From the NCBI GenBank assembly GCA_900540985.1, contig UQIC01000004.1, forward strand, positions 30,249 through 94,248: a stretch of DNA of 64,000 bases. The letters are read 5' to 3'. Below, one piece after another: positions 32,156 through 39,711 of the stretch. Source of the stretch: an uncultured Collinsella sp. GTDB taxonomy: Bacteria; Actinomycetota; Coriobacteriia; Coriobacteriales; Coriobacteriaceae. Below the pieces are notes generated by a model, which did no database searches, had not been told where the DNA came from, and was given only the letters and a program-made list of their open reading frames with translations. The position numbers and the translations under genes are program-made. How positions within the stretch are numbered: position 1 is the stretch's first letter; each line of letters starts with the position of its first letter.

Positions 32156-34804
32156 CTAGCAGACGGCGTAATCCTGAGGCTCGCGGCCGTAGTAGGCGTC
32201 CAGGTAGAGCTCCTTGATCTCGCTCATGAGCGGGTAGCGCGGGTTAGCGCCGGTGCACTGGTCGTTGAATGCCTGCTCGGTCATCTCGTCGAGGGTGTCG
32301 AGGAAGTACTTCTCGTCGACACCGTAGTCGGCGATGGTCTTCTTGACGCCGATGAAGTCGCAGAGCTCGGTGAGCTTGGTGATGAAGTTCTCGAAGACCT
32401 CACGGTCGTCCTTGCCGTCGATGCCGCAGTAACGAGCCATCTCGGCGTAGTTGTGCAGCGCGTTGGGGTAAGGATACTGAGAGAAGGTTCCCATCTTGAC
32501 AGGAGCCTCGGCGGCGTTGTAACGCATGACGCGGGTCAGGATGACTGCGTTTGCGAGGCCGTGGGGCAAATGGTGGAAAGCGCCGAGCTTGTGGGCCATG
32601 GAGTGGTTGAGGCCCAGGAAGGCGTTACCGAATGCCATACCGGCCATGCAGGATGCGTTGTGCATCTCCTCGCGAGCGTGCGGATCCTTGGCACCGTTGG
32701 TGAAGGAGCTCGGGAGGTTCTCGAAGACGAGCTTTGCGGCGCGCTCGGAGAGGCCCTTGGTGTAATCGGAAGCCATGATGGAGACGTAGGACTCGATGGC
32801 GTGGGTCATGACGTCAATACCGGAAGCTGCGGTGAGGCCCTTCGGGGCGGTCATGCAGTTGTCAGCGTCGACGATTGCCATCTTCGGGAGCAGCGCGTAG
32901 TCGGCGAGCGGCCACTTGATGCCGGTCTCCTTGTCGGTGATGATGGCGAACGGCGTGCACTCGGAGCCAGTGCCCGAGGAGGTCGGGACGGCGACGAAGT
33001 AAGCCTTCTTGCCCATCTCGGGGAAGGTGAAGATACGCTTGCGGATGTCCATGAAGTCCATGGCCATGTCCTCGAAGTTCGCCTCGGGGTGCTCGTACAT
33101 CATCCACATGATCTTGCCGGCGTCCATTGCGGAACCGCCGCCGACGGCGATGATGACATCCGGCTCGAAGAGCGTCATCTGCTTGGCGCCGCGACGTGCG
33201 CACTGCAGGGAGGGATCGGGCTCAACGTCGTAGAAGCAGTCGTGAGCGATGCCCATCTCATCGAGCTTGGCCTCGATGGCACGCGTGTTGCCATTCTTGA
33301 AGAGGAACTGGTCGGTAACGATGAAGGCGCGCTTCTTGCCCATTACGGTGCCGAGCTCGTCGAGTGCGACGGGCGTGCAGCCCTTCTTGAAGTAGACCTT
33401 CTCGGGTGCGCGGAACCACAGCATGTTCTCGCGGCGCTCTGCCACGGTCTTGACGTTGATCAAGTGCTTCACCCCAACGTTCTCGGAGACGGAGTTGCCA
33501 CCCCAGGAGCCGCAGCCCAGGGTTAGAGACGGCTTCATGCCGAAGTTGTAGAGGTCACCGATGCCGCCGTGCGAGGACGGGGTGTTGATGACGATGCGGC
33601 AGGCCTTCATGACGTGCTGGAACTTAGCGATCTTCTCGCTCTGTGCCGGGTGCACGTAGAGAGAGGCGGTGTGGCCCGGGCCACCTGCGAGGACGAGGTG
33701 CTCTGCCTTGTCAACGGCCTCCTGGAAGTCCTTGGCGTGATACATAGCGAGGACCGGGGAGAGCTTCTCGTGGGAGAACTCTTCCTTCTCGGGATCGGTG
33801 GAGGTGACCTCGGCGATCAGGATCTTGGTCTTGGCGGGAACCTCGATGCCGGCGAGCTCGGCGATCTTGGCGGCAGCCATGCCGGGGATGCGGTGATCGA
33901 GAGCGCCGTTCTTGAACATGGCGGCACGCAGGGCCTCCATCTCGGCACCCTGCTTGACGAAGTAGCAACCGCGACGCTGGAACTCAGCCTTGACATCCTT
34001 GTAGATGGAGTCGAGGACGGTGACGGACTGCTCGGAAGCGCAGATCATGCCGTTGTCGAACGTCTTGGAGTGGATGATGGAGTTGACGGCGAGCTTGATG
34101 TCCGCGGTATCGTCGATGATGACCGGGGTGTTGCCGGCGCCGACGCCGAGTGCGGGCTTACCGGAGGAGTAAGCAGCCTTGACCATGCCCGGGCCACCGG
34201 TTGCGAGAATGATGTCGACGTCGCGCATGACCATGTTGGTCAGCTCGATGGACGGCTTGTCGACCCAGCCGATGATGCCCTCAGGAGCACCGGCCTTGAC
34301 AGCTGCGTCGAGAACGAGCTTGGCGGCGGCGATGGTGCACTTGGCGGCTGCCGGGTGCGGGGAGATGATGATGGCGTTACGGGTCTTCAGGCAGATGAGC
34401 GTCTTGAAGATGGCCGTGGAGGTCGGGTTGGTGGTCGGGATGACAGCGCCAACGATACCGATCGGCTCGGCGACCTTGGTGATGCCGTAAGCGTCGTCGC
34501 GCTCGATGACACCGCAAGTCTTGGTGTTCTTGTAAGCGTTGTAGATGTACTCAGCGGCGTAGTGGTTCTTGATGACCTTGTCCTCGAGAACGCCACGGCC
34601 GGTCTCCTCGATGGCGAGCTTGGCCAAAGGAATACGAGCCTTGTTGGCGGCCATAGCAGCCTCGTAGAAGATCTTGTCTACCTGCTCCTGAGTGTACTCA
34701 GCGAATTTAGCCTGGGCCTCACGCATAGATTTGAGTTTGGCCTCAAGCGCCTCCACGTTGTCCACGATGGCGGGAGTAGTGTTTTCCGGTGACTTTTTCA
34801 CCAT
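32156..34804 (-). CDS. adhE: bifunctional acetaldehyde/alcohol dehydrogenase AdhE
   Basis: AdhE reduces acetyl-CoA to acetaldehyde and then ethanol, re-oxidising NADH in fermentation. The 882-residue product has an N-terminal ALDH domain with ILATGGPGMVKAAYSSGKP, the catalytic cysteine in GMICASEQSV, and VGAVIPTTNPTSTAIFK. The C-terminal iron-dependent ADH domain has IIAVGGGSAMDAGKIMW, PTSSGTGSECTPFAII and metal ligands in NHSMAHKLGAFHHLPHGLAN. Family members form spirosome filaments. The minus-strand ATG at 34804 follows AAGGAGA. The downstream phosphotransferase gene shares its direction, and upstream LacI-family-like operators suggest regulation. Confidence 0.98.
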   Translation of the reverse strand: MVKKSPENTTPAIVDNVEALEAKLKSMREAQAKFAEYTQEQVDKIFYEAAMAANKARIPLAKLAIEETGRGVLEDKVIKNHYAAEYIYNAYKNTKTCGVIERDDAYGITKVAEPIGIVGAVIPTTNPTSTAIFKTLICLKTRNAIIISPHPAAAKCTIAAAKLVLDAAVKAGAPEGIIGWVDKPSIELTNMVMRDVDIILATGGPGMVKAAYSSGKPALGVGAGNTPVIIDDTADIKLAVNSIIHSKTFDNGMICASEQSVTVLDSIYKDVKAEFQRRGCYFVKQGAEMEALRAAMFKNGALDHRIPGMAAAKIAELAGIEVPAKTKILIAEVTSTDPEKEEFSHEKLSPVLAMYHAKDFQEAVDKAEHLVLAGGPGHTASLYVHPAQSEKIAKFQHVMKACRIVINTPSSHGGIGDLYNFGMKPSLTLGCGSWGGNSVSENVGVKHLINVKTVAERRENMLWFRAPEKVYFKKGCTPVALDELGTVMGKKRAFIVTDQFLFKNGNTRAIEAKLDEMGIAHDCFYDVEPDPSLQCARRGAKQMTLFEPDVIIAVGGGSAMDAGKIMWMMYEHPEANFEDMAMDFMDIRKRIFTFPEMGKKAYFVAVPTSSGTGSECTPFAIITDKETGIKWPLADYALLPKMAIVDADNCMTAPKGLTAASGIDVMTHAIESYVSIMASDYTKGLSERAAKLVFENLPSSFTNGAKDPHAREEMHNASCMAGMAFGNAFLGLNHSMAHKLGAFHHLPHGLANAVILTRVMRYNAAEAPVKMGTFSQYPYPNALHNYAEMARYCGIDGKDDREVFENFITKLTELCDFIGVKKTIADYGVDEKYFLDTLDEMTEQAFNDQCTGANPRYPLMSEIKELYLDAYYGREPQDYAVC

Positions 34805-34844
34805 TTGTGTCTCCTTGCGATCGGAGATTTACCCTACAAGATGC

Positions 34845-34850
34845 ATGATA
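34845..34850 (-). promoter_or_regulatory. candidate adhE -10 box
   Basis: The minus strand reads TATCAT (5 of 6), about 40 nt upstream of the adhE start. The -35 position is weak (CCGTTC at 17 nt), which would suit an activated or regulated promoter. Confidence 0.4.
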
Positions 34851-34896
34851 GCAAGAAATAATTCGGTGAACGGGCAGATTCCCGTAAAAGACAAAC

Positions 34897-34926
34897 TAAA
34901 ACGCTTCAATCAAATGAACCGTTTCA
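34897..34926. promoter_or_regulatory. pair of operator-like sites upstream of adhE
   Basis: TAAAACGCTTCA (34897-34908) and TGAACCGTTTCA (34915-34926) are partial palindromes centred on CG, symmetric at 8/12 and 10/12 positions, and spaced 18 bp start to start. The pattern resembles LacI/CcpA-family operators. They lie about 50-80 nt upstream of the putative -10. Confidence 0.4.
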
Positions 34927-34960
34927 ACTAAATCTATCTGCCCTGCGCATCGCCCCGCTC

Positions 34961-35006
34961 ATTGGGGACAGACTTACATGAGTGCTTTCACTCATTTGGG
35001 ACAGAC
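34961..35006 (-). repeat. 33-bp repeat, left array
   Basis: One full unit starts at 34961 and the next, partial, at 34994 (period 33). Each includes ATTGGGGACAGAC (ATTTGGGACAGAC in the second). The hairpin ATGAGTG-CTTT-CACTCAT (34978-34995) lies between them. Orientation is opposite to the right array. Confidence 0.85.
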
Positions 35007-35136
35007 ATCGATTTGCCATTTTGCCGTTCTGGGCCTGTTATTGCCGCTCATTGGATATAAATAGGTTACAGGCTCAGCATTTTGCGTTGCGTCTCTCCTT
35101 TTAGGTGTTGCCTGTACAGTTTTGAAAGGAGAGGCT
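35007..35136. other. leader of the transposase gene
   Basis: No gene is seen. TACAGGC (35067-35073) and GCCTGTA (35110-35116) form a spaced inverted repeat. The AAAGGAGAGG ribosome-binding site for the transposase lies at its end. Confidence 0.4.
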
Positions 35137-35913
35137 ATGCCCCGATGCGCCCGCGCCGTTTCGCTTACCGGCTATTACCACGTCTTTGACCGTGGCAACT
35201 CCAAACAGATTATTTTTGAAGATGACTCCGACCGGTATCGTTTCCTATCGGATATCTCGGACAGATTCGCGCGCCATAAAGTAGCGGTGTTGGCTTGGTG
35301 CCTGATGGACAACCACTTCCATTTGATGGTTGATGACCCATTTGACAATCTTTCAAAGGCAATGCAGTGTGCACTGACGGCATATGCTAAGTATTTCAAT
35401 GGGAAAACGGGAAGAACGGGGCATCTGTTTGACAATCGTTATTCGCGGGTCGCGGTTGAGTCAGACACGCAGGCGGTGCAGCTGCTCGATTACATACATC
35501 TCAATCCCGTGAGAGGTGCGCTCGACTCGCTCGAGGCGTACCGCTGGTCAAGCTTCAAGGCATATCAGCTGGGCTACGACCCCTTTGACATCTGTGATGC
35601 GGCCCCTATGCTCGATATTGTCGGAGGCTCCCGTTGCTATTGCGAGCATCTCAAGGAAGTTGCCGGGCGCATCTGGTCAGTGGAGATTCTTCCGCGCCGA
35701 CGGATCCCCGATGAGGACGCCCTTTCCGTTGCGCGCGAAGTTTTGCCGAGCATTGATCCTTCGCTGCTCAAGGCCCTGCCACGCCCCGAACGCGATGCCT
35801 GTCTGCTAAGGCTCAGGCGGGCACATCTCACGGTCAAGCAAATTGCCCGTATCACCGGTCTCGGCGCTACAAGCGTAACCAAGGCCACTGCAGGCTGGAA
35901 GGAGGCGGCGTGA
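35137..35913 (+). CDS. REP-associated tyrosine transposase (Y1 family)
   Basis: The 258-residue product has the Y1 transposase (IS200-like/TnpA_REP) core. GYYHVFDRGNSKQIIFEDDSD opens it (cited in parts: YYHVFDRGNSKQIIF). The metal-binding HUH pair lies in LMDNHFHLMVDDP. The candidate nucleophilic tyrosine region is TAYAKYFNGKTGRTGHLFDNRY, within which Y and R residues are typical. DYIHLNPVRGAL follows. A C-terminal helix-turn-helix-like part (LTVKQIARITGLGATSVTKAT) could read the flanking repeats. ATG 35137 has AAAGGAGAGG. Such proteins are single-copy, domesticated relatives of IS200/IS605 transposases; the flanking inverted repeat arrays support this. Confidence 0.88.
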   Translation: MPRCARAVSLTGYYHVFDRGNSKQIIFEDDSDRYRFLSDISDRFARHKVAVLAWCLMDNHFHLMVDDPFDNLSKAMQCALTAYAKYFNGKTGRTGHLFDNRYSRVAVESDTQAVQLLDYIHLNPVRGALDSLEAYRWSSFKAYQLGYDPFDICDAAPMLDIVGGSRCYCEHLKEVAGRIWSVEILPRRRIPDEDALSVAREVLPSIDPSLLKALPRPERDACLLRLRRAHLTVKQIARITGLGATSVTKATAGWKEAA

Positions 35914-35976
35914 GGTACGTACTGGTGACGATCGAAGCACCGTGAGTTCGTCGATGCACTGTGAGCTTTGGAAAGC

Positions 35977-36069
35977 ACTCATCTAAGTCTGTCCCCAATG
36001 CGTGAAAACACTCATGTAAGTCTGTCCCCAATGCGTGAAAGCACTCATGTAAGTCTGTCCCCAATGAGT
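35977..36069 (+). repeat. 33-bp repeat, right array of three
   Basis: ACTCAT starts at 35977, 36010 and 36043, an exact 33-bp period. Units share TAAGTCTGTCCCCAATG and GTGAAA and differ by single bases (ATCTAAG versus ATGTAAG; AAAACA versus AAAGCA). They are the inverse of the left array. Confidence 0.9.
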
Positions 36070-36071
36070 GC

Positions 36072-36104
36072 AAAAAGGCGCCCTCCGTAGGGGAGGACGC
36101 CTTT
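36072..36104 (-). terminator. intrinsic terminator for rpmB
   Basis: Read on the minus strand: AAAGGCGTCCTCC, short loop, GGAGGGCGCCTTTTT. The T run is on the minus-strand 3' side, 69 nt after the rpmB stop. Confidence 0.88.
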
Positions 36105-36172
36105 GGTAAGTTCTATGTGAACGCGAGGTCTTTGACCCGGAGAGTCCGAGGTACTTGTTGGTAAGACCTTAT

Positions 36173-36361
36173 TTAGGAGCGCGCAACCTTGCCGGACTTG
36201 AGGCAGGTGGAGCAAACGTTCATCTTGCGACGGTGACCGTCGACGACGACGTAGACGCGCTGGATGTTAGGGCGGAACTTACGGTTGGTGACGCGGTGAG
36301 AGTGGCTGATGGAGCGACCGGCAACGGGGTGCTTACCGCAAACTTCGCAAACTTTGGACAT
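36173..36361 (-). CDS. rpmB: 50S ribosomal protein L28
   Basis: The 62-residue product reads MSKVCEVCGKHPVAGRSISH and ends NVCSTCLKSGKVARS. Two CxxC pairs mark the zinc-binding (C+) form. The minus-strand ATG at 36361 follows a GGAGGGTCAGTT ribosome-binding region; further upstream codons (MFVNATCSF...) are not homologous. It is transcribed alone, divergent from the pyrimidine operon, with its own promoter and terminator. Confidence 0.97.
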   Translation of the reverse strand: MSKVCEVCGKHPVAGRSISHSHRVTNRKFRPNIQRVYVVVDGHRRKMNVCSTCLKSGKVARS

Positions 36362-36415
36362 AACTGACCCTCCTTGGGCGACAAACGAACATGTCGCGTT
36401 AACAAACAAGCCTGA

Positions 36416-36424
36416 ACTATAGCA
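36416..36424 (-). promoter_or_regulatory. rpmB extended -10 promoter
   Basis: The minus strand reads TGCTATAGT, an extended -10, about 55 nt before the rpmB start. The same TGCTATAGT precedes rpsT. Confidence 0.55.
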
Positions 36425-36443
36425 CAGAAGCAGATCCCTGTGC
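36422..36443. promoter_or_regulatory. inverted repeat over the rpmB promoter
   Basis: GCACAG, 10 nt, CTGTGC is a perfect 6-bp inverted repeat that abuts the rpmB -10 and covers the spacer. It is a possible operator of unknown ligand. Confidence 0.3.
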
Positions 36444-36684
36444 GTAATCTACACAGAGATATTTCTCTTTTGGCGATAGTGCCCACGCCACGGCCCTGGA
36501 CGTAGATCCGATTTGCGTGCGGCAGAGGGGATTATGCCAGCTCGCAACAAGGTTTTCAAGCTCGTCCCACAAATATATATAGGTTTATGGTGCGTTGGGC
36601 TCCGTTTTCGGATTGCTTTGTATTTATGCTCGCAATTAGGCTCGAGGTTGGCTACACTATCACTTGACCATTAAAGGGGTACGA
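36444..36684. other. intergenic region between rpmB and the pyr leader
   Basis: No gene or RNA is recognised. The pyr promoter must lie here. The best -10 candidate is TACACT at 36653-36658, without a clear -35. Confidence 0.3.
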
Positions 36685-36773
36685 GATACCCACATGGAAT
36701 TACATAGCTGCCAATGAGCAGCCCTTCCTGTGGGTGTCTGGTCCGCTTTGAGCGGTCGGGCATCTATTTTTTT
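36685..36773 (+). promoter_or_regulatory. PyrR-type transcription attenuator of the pyr operon
   Basis: GATACCCACA (36685-36694) can pair with TGTGGGTGTC (36729-36738). Inside is the hairpin GCTGC-CAATGA-GCAGC (36707-36722), whose loop fits the PyrR-bound CNGNGA pattern except for one base. The right arm overlaps an alternative stem, GGTGTCTGG...CCGCT with AGCGGTCGGGCATC (36733-36764), followed by TATTTTTTT, an intrinsic terminator. The two folds are mutually exclusive, as in PyrR attenuation. Confidence 0.75.
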
Positions 36774-36812
36774 GACTGTGTCAGCAGTCAAGACATGTGA
36801 GGAAGGAGATCG

Positions 36813-37397
36813 ATGGGCACGACTTCCCCCAAGGCGGTCATCATGGACGAGACCGCCGTCAATCGAGCGATGACCCGCATCGCGCACGAGATTCTCGAGC
36901 GCAACGAGGGCTGTGAAGACCTCGCTCTGGTCGGCATCGTCACGCGCGGCGACCTTCTGGCAAAGAAGCTCGCTGAGGAGATCAAGGAGATCGAGGGCGT
37001 CGAAGTTCCGCTCGGCAGCCTCGACATCAGCTTCTACCGCGATGACTATGCGACCAATTTCGCTCCCGCGATCCACGCTACCAACATTCCCTTCAGCGTC
37101 GACGGCAAGCGCGTCGTGCTGGTGGACGACATCCTGTACACGGGTCGTACCATCCGCGCCGCTCTGGACGCCGTCATGGACCTGGGCCGCCCGAGCCGCA
37201 TCGAGCTGGCAGTTCTCGTTGACCGCGGTCACCGCGAGCTTCCCATCTCGCCGGACTTTGTCGGTAAGAACGTTCCCTCGTCGCACGAGGAGAACGTGCA
37301 CCTATATATGAAGGAAGTCGACGGCCGTACCGCTGTCGAGATCAACGACGTCGCGCCGGGCTCCCATGTGGGTTCTGCGCCGCTGGGAGGTGAGTAG
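36813..37397 (+). CDS. pyrR: PyrR, pyrimidine operon attenuator / uracil phosphoribosyltransferase
   Basis: PyrR binds pyr mRNA with UMP or UTP and promotes termination; many members also have UPRT activity. The 194-residue product has the PRPP-binding motif VVLVDDILYTGRTIRAAL and LVGIVTRGDLLAKKLAEEI upstream. DISFYRDDYA is also family-typical. ATG 36813 follows GGAAGGAGA. The attenuator sits just upstream. pyrB starts 4 nt after its stop. Confidence 0.96.
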   Translation: MGTTSPKAVIMDETAVNRAMTRIAHEILERNEGCEDLALVGIVTRGDLLAKKLAEEIKEIEGVEVPLGSLDISFYRDDYATNFAPAIHATNIPFSVDGKRVVLVDDILYTGRTIRAALDAVMDLGRPSRIELAVLVDRGHRELPISPDFVGKNVPSSHEENVHLYMKEVDGRTAVEINDVAPGSHVGSAPLGGE

Positions 37398-37401
37398 TAC
37401 C

Positions 37402-38346
37402 GTGGCGTTCAACCATAAGCACCTGATTGACATTACCGAGTACTCCGAAGAGGACATCAAGCTCATCCTCGAGACCGCCAAGGCGTTCTCCGAGGTCAAC
37501 GAGCGTGCGATCAAGAAGGTCCCCACGCTCAAGGGCAAGACCATCGTCAACATGTTCAACGAGCCCTCGACGCGCACCCGCAGCTCCTTCGAGCTCGCCG
37601 AGAAGCGTCTTTCGGCCGACAGCCTCAACTTTGGCGGCTCCTCGACCTCCACGGTCAAGGGCGAGAGCCTCGTCGATACCGTCGAGACCCTCAACGCCTA
37701 TAAGATCGACTGCATCGTCGTGCGCGACAAGCACGCCGGCGCGCCCTACATCGTCACGCAGAACTCGCCCGCGAGCGTTATCTGCGCCGGTGACGGCAAG
37801 CACAACCACCCCACGCAGGCCCTGCTCGACCTGTACACCATTTGGCAGCACAAGGGTGACTTCCATGGTCTGAAGGTCGCCGTTGTCGGCGATATCTCCC
37901 ACTCCCGCGTGTGCGGCTCGCTGATCCCCGCCCTTAAGATCATGGGCTGCGAGACCTACGCCGTCGCTCCCGGCACGCTGCTGCCGCCGGCGCCCGAGGT
38001 CCTGGGCTGCGACCACGTGACGAGCGACCTCGATTCCGTCCTGCCCGAGCTGGACGTCGTCTACATGCTGCGCGTGCAGCAGGAGCGCCTCGAGGGTGCC
38101 CCGTTCCCCACGATTCGTGAGTATCACAAGCTCTTCGGTCTGACCAAGGACCGCGAGAAGCTCATGAAGCCCGATGCGATCATCTGCCACCCGGGCCCCA
38201 TCAACCGCGGCGTCGAGTTCGACTCCTACATGGCCGACCACCCGCAACGCTCCGTCATCCTGGAGCAGGTCTACGCTGGCATCTGCGTGCGTATGGCTAT
38301 CCTGTATCTGCTGCTTGGAGGTGCCGATAATGGCCTTGCTTCTTAA
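37402..38346 (+). CDS. pyrB: aspartate carbamoyltransferase catalytic subunit
   Basis: PyrB condenses carbamoyl phosphate and aspartate. The 314-residue product has FNEPSTRTRSSFELAEKRL (carbamoyl phosphate site), KHNHPTQALLDLYTI and VVGDISHSRVCGSLIPAL, with HPGPINRGVEFDS near the end. GTG 37402 has GGGAGGTGAG upstream within the end of pyrR. No pyrI regulatory gene is next to it. It overlaps pyrC by 17 nt. Confidence 0.97.
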   Translation: MAFNHKHLIDITEYSEEDIKLILETAKAFSEVNERAIKKVPTLKGKTIVNMFNEPSTRTRSSFELAEKRLSADSLNFGGSSTSTVKGESLVDTVETLNAYKIDCIVVRDKHAGAPYIVTQNSPASVICAGDGKHNHPTQALLDLYTIWQHKGDFHGLKVAVVGDISHSRVCGSLIPALKIMGCETYAVAPGTLLPPAPEVLGCDHVTSDLDSVLPELDVVYMLRVQQERLEGAPFPTIREYHKLFGLTKDREKLMKPDAIICHPGPINRGVEFDSYMADHPQRSVILEQVYAGICVRMAILYLLLGGADNGLAS

Positions 38347-39619
38347 GAATGCCCACGTCGTCGATCCGTCTGTCGAGCTTGACGGTGTCGTTGACGTCCT
38401 GATCGACGGTGACAAGATCGCCGAGGTCGGTGAGAACCTCGCCGCCGAGGGAGCCGAGGTCCGCGACCTTTCCGGCAAGTATCTCGTCCCCGGCCTGGTG
38501 GATATGCACGTACATCTGCGCGAGCCTGGCTACGAGGTCAAAGAGGACATCGAGAGTGGCACCCGCGCTGCTGCCAAGGGCGGCTTCACTGGCGTGTGCG
38601 CCATGCCGAACACCGATCCCGTCACCGATAACGGCACCGTCGTGGAGTTCGTTAAGTCCCGCGCTGCCGAGGTCGGTCACTGCCGCGTCTATCCGTCGGG
38701 CGCCATGACCCGCGGTCTTAAGGGCGAGGCCATGTCCGAGATGGGCGATATGGTCGCCCACGGCGCCGTCGCCTTCACCGACGACGGTCGTGGCGTGCAG
38801 GGCGCGGGCATGCTCCGTCGCTGCATGGACTACGGCAAGATGTTCGGCAAGGTCTTTATGAGCCACTGCCAGGACGAGGATCTGGTCGGCCATGGCCAGA
38901 TCAACGAGGGCAAGGTCTCGACCCGTCTGGCCCTCGAGGGCTGGCCGGCCGCCGGCGAGGAGCTTCAGATCGCCCGCGACATCGAGATTGCCAAGCTGAC
39001 CGGTGCCAAGCTGCACATCCAGCACATCTCCACCGCTCACGGCCTCGAGCTCGTGCGTGCCGGTAAGGCCGCCGGTGTCCAGGTAACCTGCGAGGCCACC
39101 CCGCACCACATGTTCCTGACCGAGAACGACTTGGACGAGACCTACAACACCTCGCTCAAGGTCAACCCGCCGCTGCGTACCGAGGAGGATGCCGAGGCCA
39201 TCCGTCAGGGCGTCATCGACGGCACCGTCGACGTTATCGTCACCGATCACGCTCCTCACACCTCGTGGGAGAAGGCCCGCGAGTTCGAGCTTGCGCCCTT
39301 TGGTATGATCGGCCTCGAGACCTCGCTGTCGCTTGTGCTCACCGAGCTGGTCAACACGGGCAAGATGAGCATGGGCCGCATGGTCGAGCTCATGGCCATC
39401 AAGCCGCGTGAGATCCTGGGTCTCGACCAGGTTCAGGTCAAGGCGGGCTCCGTTGCCGACCTGACCGTGTTCGACCCCTCCGCAACCTGGACGGTTGGCG
39501 AGGACGGTTACGAGTCGCGCGCCGAGAACTCCGGTTTTGCCGGCCGCACGCTCACCGGTCGTGCCACCGATGTGTTTGTCGGCGGTAAGCAGACGCTTGC
39601 CGACGGCTGCGTCTGCTAG
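38330..39619 (+). CDS. pyrC: dihydroorotase (class I)
   Basis: PyrC cyclises carbamoyl aspartate. The 429-residue product has the zinc ligands in VDMHVHLREPGYEVKED, CAMPNTDPVTDN, LHIQHISTAHGLELVR, CEATPHHMFLTE and VIVTDHAPHTSWEK. ATG 38330 has CTTGGAGG upstream inside pyrB. A 92-nt gap with no terminator separates it from pyrK. Confidence 0.97.
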   Translation: MALLLKNAHVVDPSVELDGVVDVLIDGDKIAEVGENLAAEGAEVRDLSGKYLVPGLVDMHVHLREPGYEVKEDIESGTRAAAKGGFTGVCAMPNTDPVTDNGTVVEFVKSRAAEVGHCRVYPSGAMTRGLKGEAMSEMGDMVAHGAVAFTDDGRGVQGAGMLRRCMDYGKMFGKVFMSHCQDEDLVGHGQINEGKVSTRLALEGWPAAGEELQIARDIEIAKLTGAKLHIQHISTAHGLELVRAGKAAGVQVTCEATPHHMFLTENDLDETYNTSLKVNPPLRTEEDAEAIRQGVIDGTVDVIVTDHAPHTSWEKAREFELAPFGMIGLETSLSLVLTELVNTGKMSMGRMVELMAIKPREILGLDQVQVKAGSVADLTVFDPSATWTVGEDGYESRAENSGFAGRTLTGRATDVFVGGKQTLADGCVC

Positions 39620-39711
39620 CATAGCCTTATCGCTTTTGTGCGCGGCGCCCTTGCGGTGCCGCGCTTTCTATTCGTTTGGACCATGCAACCGCATGGGGGA
39701 TTGGAGCGTCT

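Larger units (their letters stand above)
34961..36069. mobile_element. RAYT/REP-like element with terminal repeat arrays
   Basis: A Y1-type transposase gene is flanked on the left by about 1.4 copies of a 33-bp repeat and on the right by three copies in inverted orientation. Repeat units contain GGGGACAGACTTACATGAGTG or its complement. This is the architecture of REP-associated tyrosine transposases, which act on palindromic repeats. True element borders cannot be fixed from one copy. Confidence 0.7.

Noticed and set aside
32147..34792. Two long plus-strand frames opposite adhE
   Set aside because: Both are antisense to the recognised AdhE domains and consist of biased residues expected from the complement of GC-rich codons.
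35867..36073. Minus-strand frame encoding a repeated CFHALGTDLHE peptide
   Set aside because: The repeats are simply the 33-bp DNA units (divisible by three) read in one frame; there is no ribosome-binding site and the unit is noncoding in the left array.
36695..36718. Seven-codon leader peptide (MELHSCQ) in the pyr leader
   Set aside because: No Shine-Dalgarno at a suitable distance, and the sequence is better explained by the PyrR-binding hairpin.
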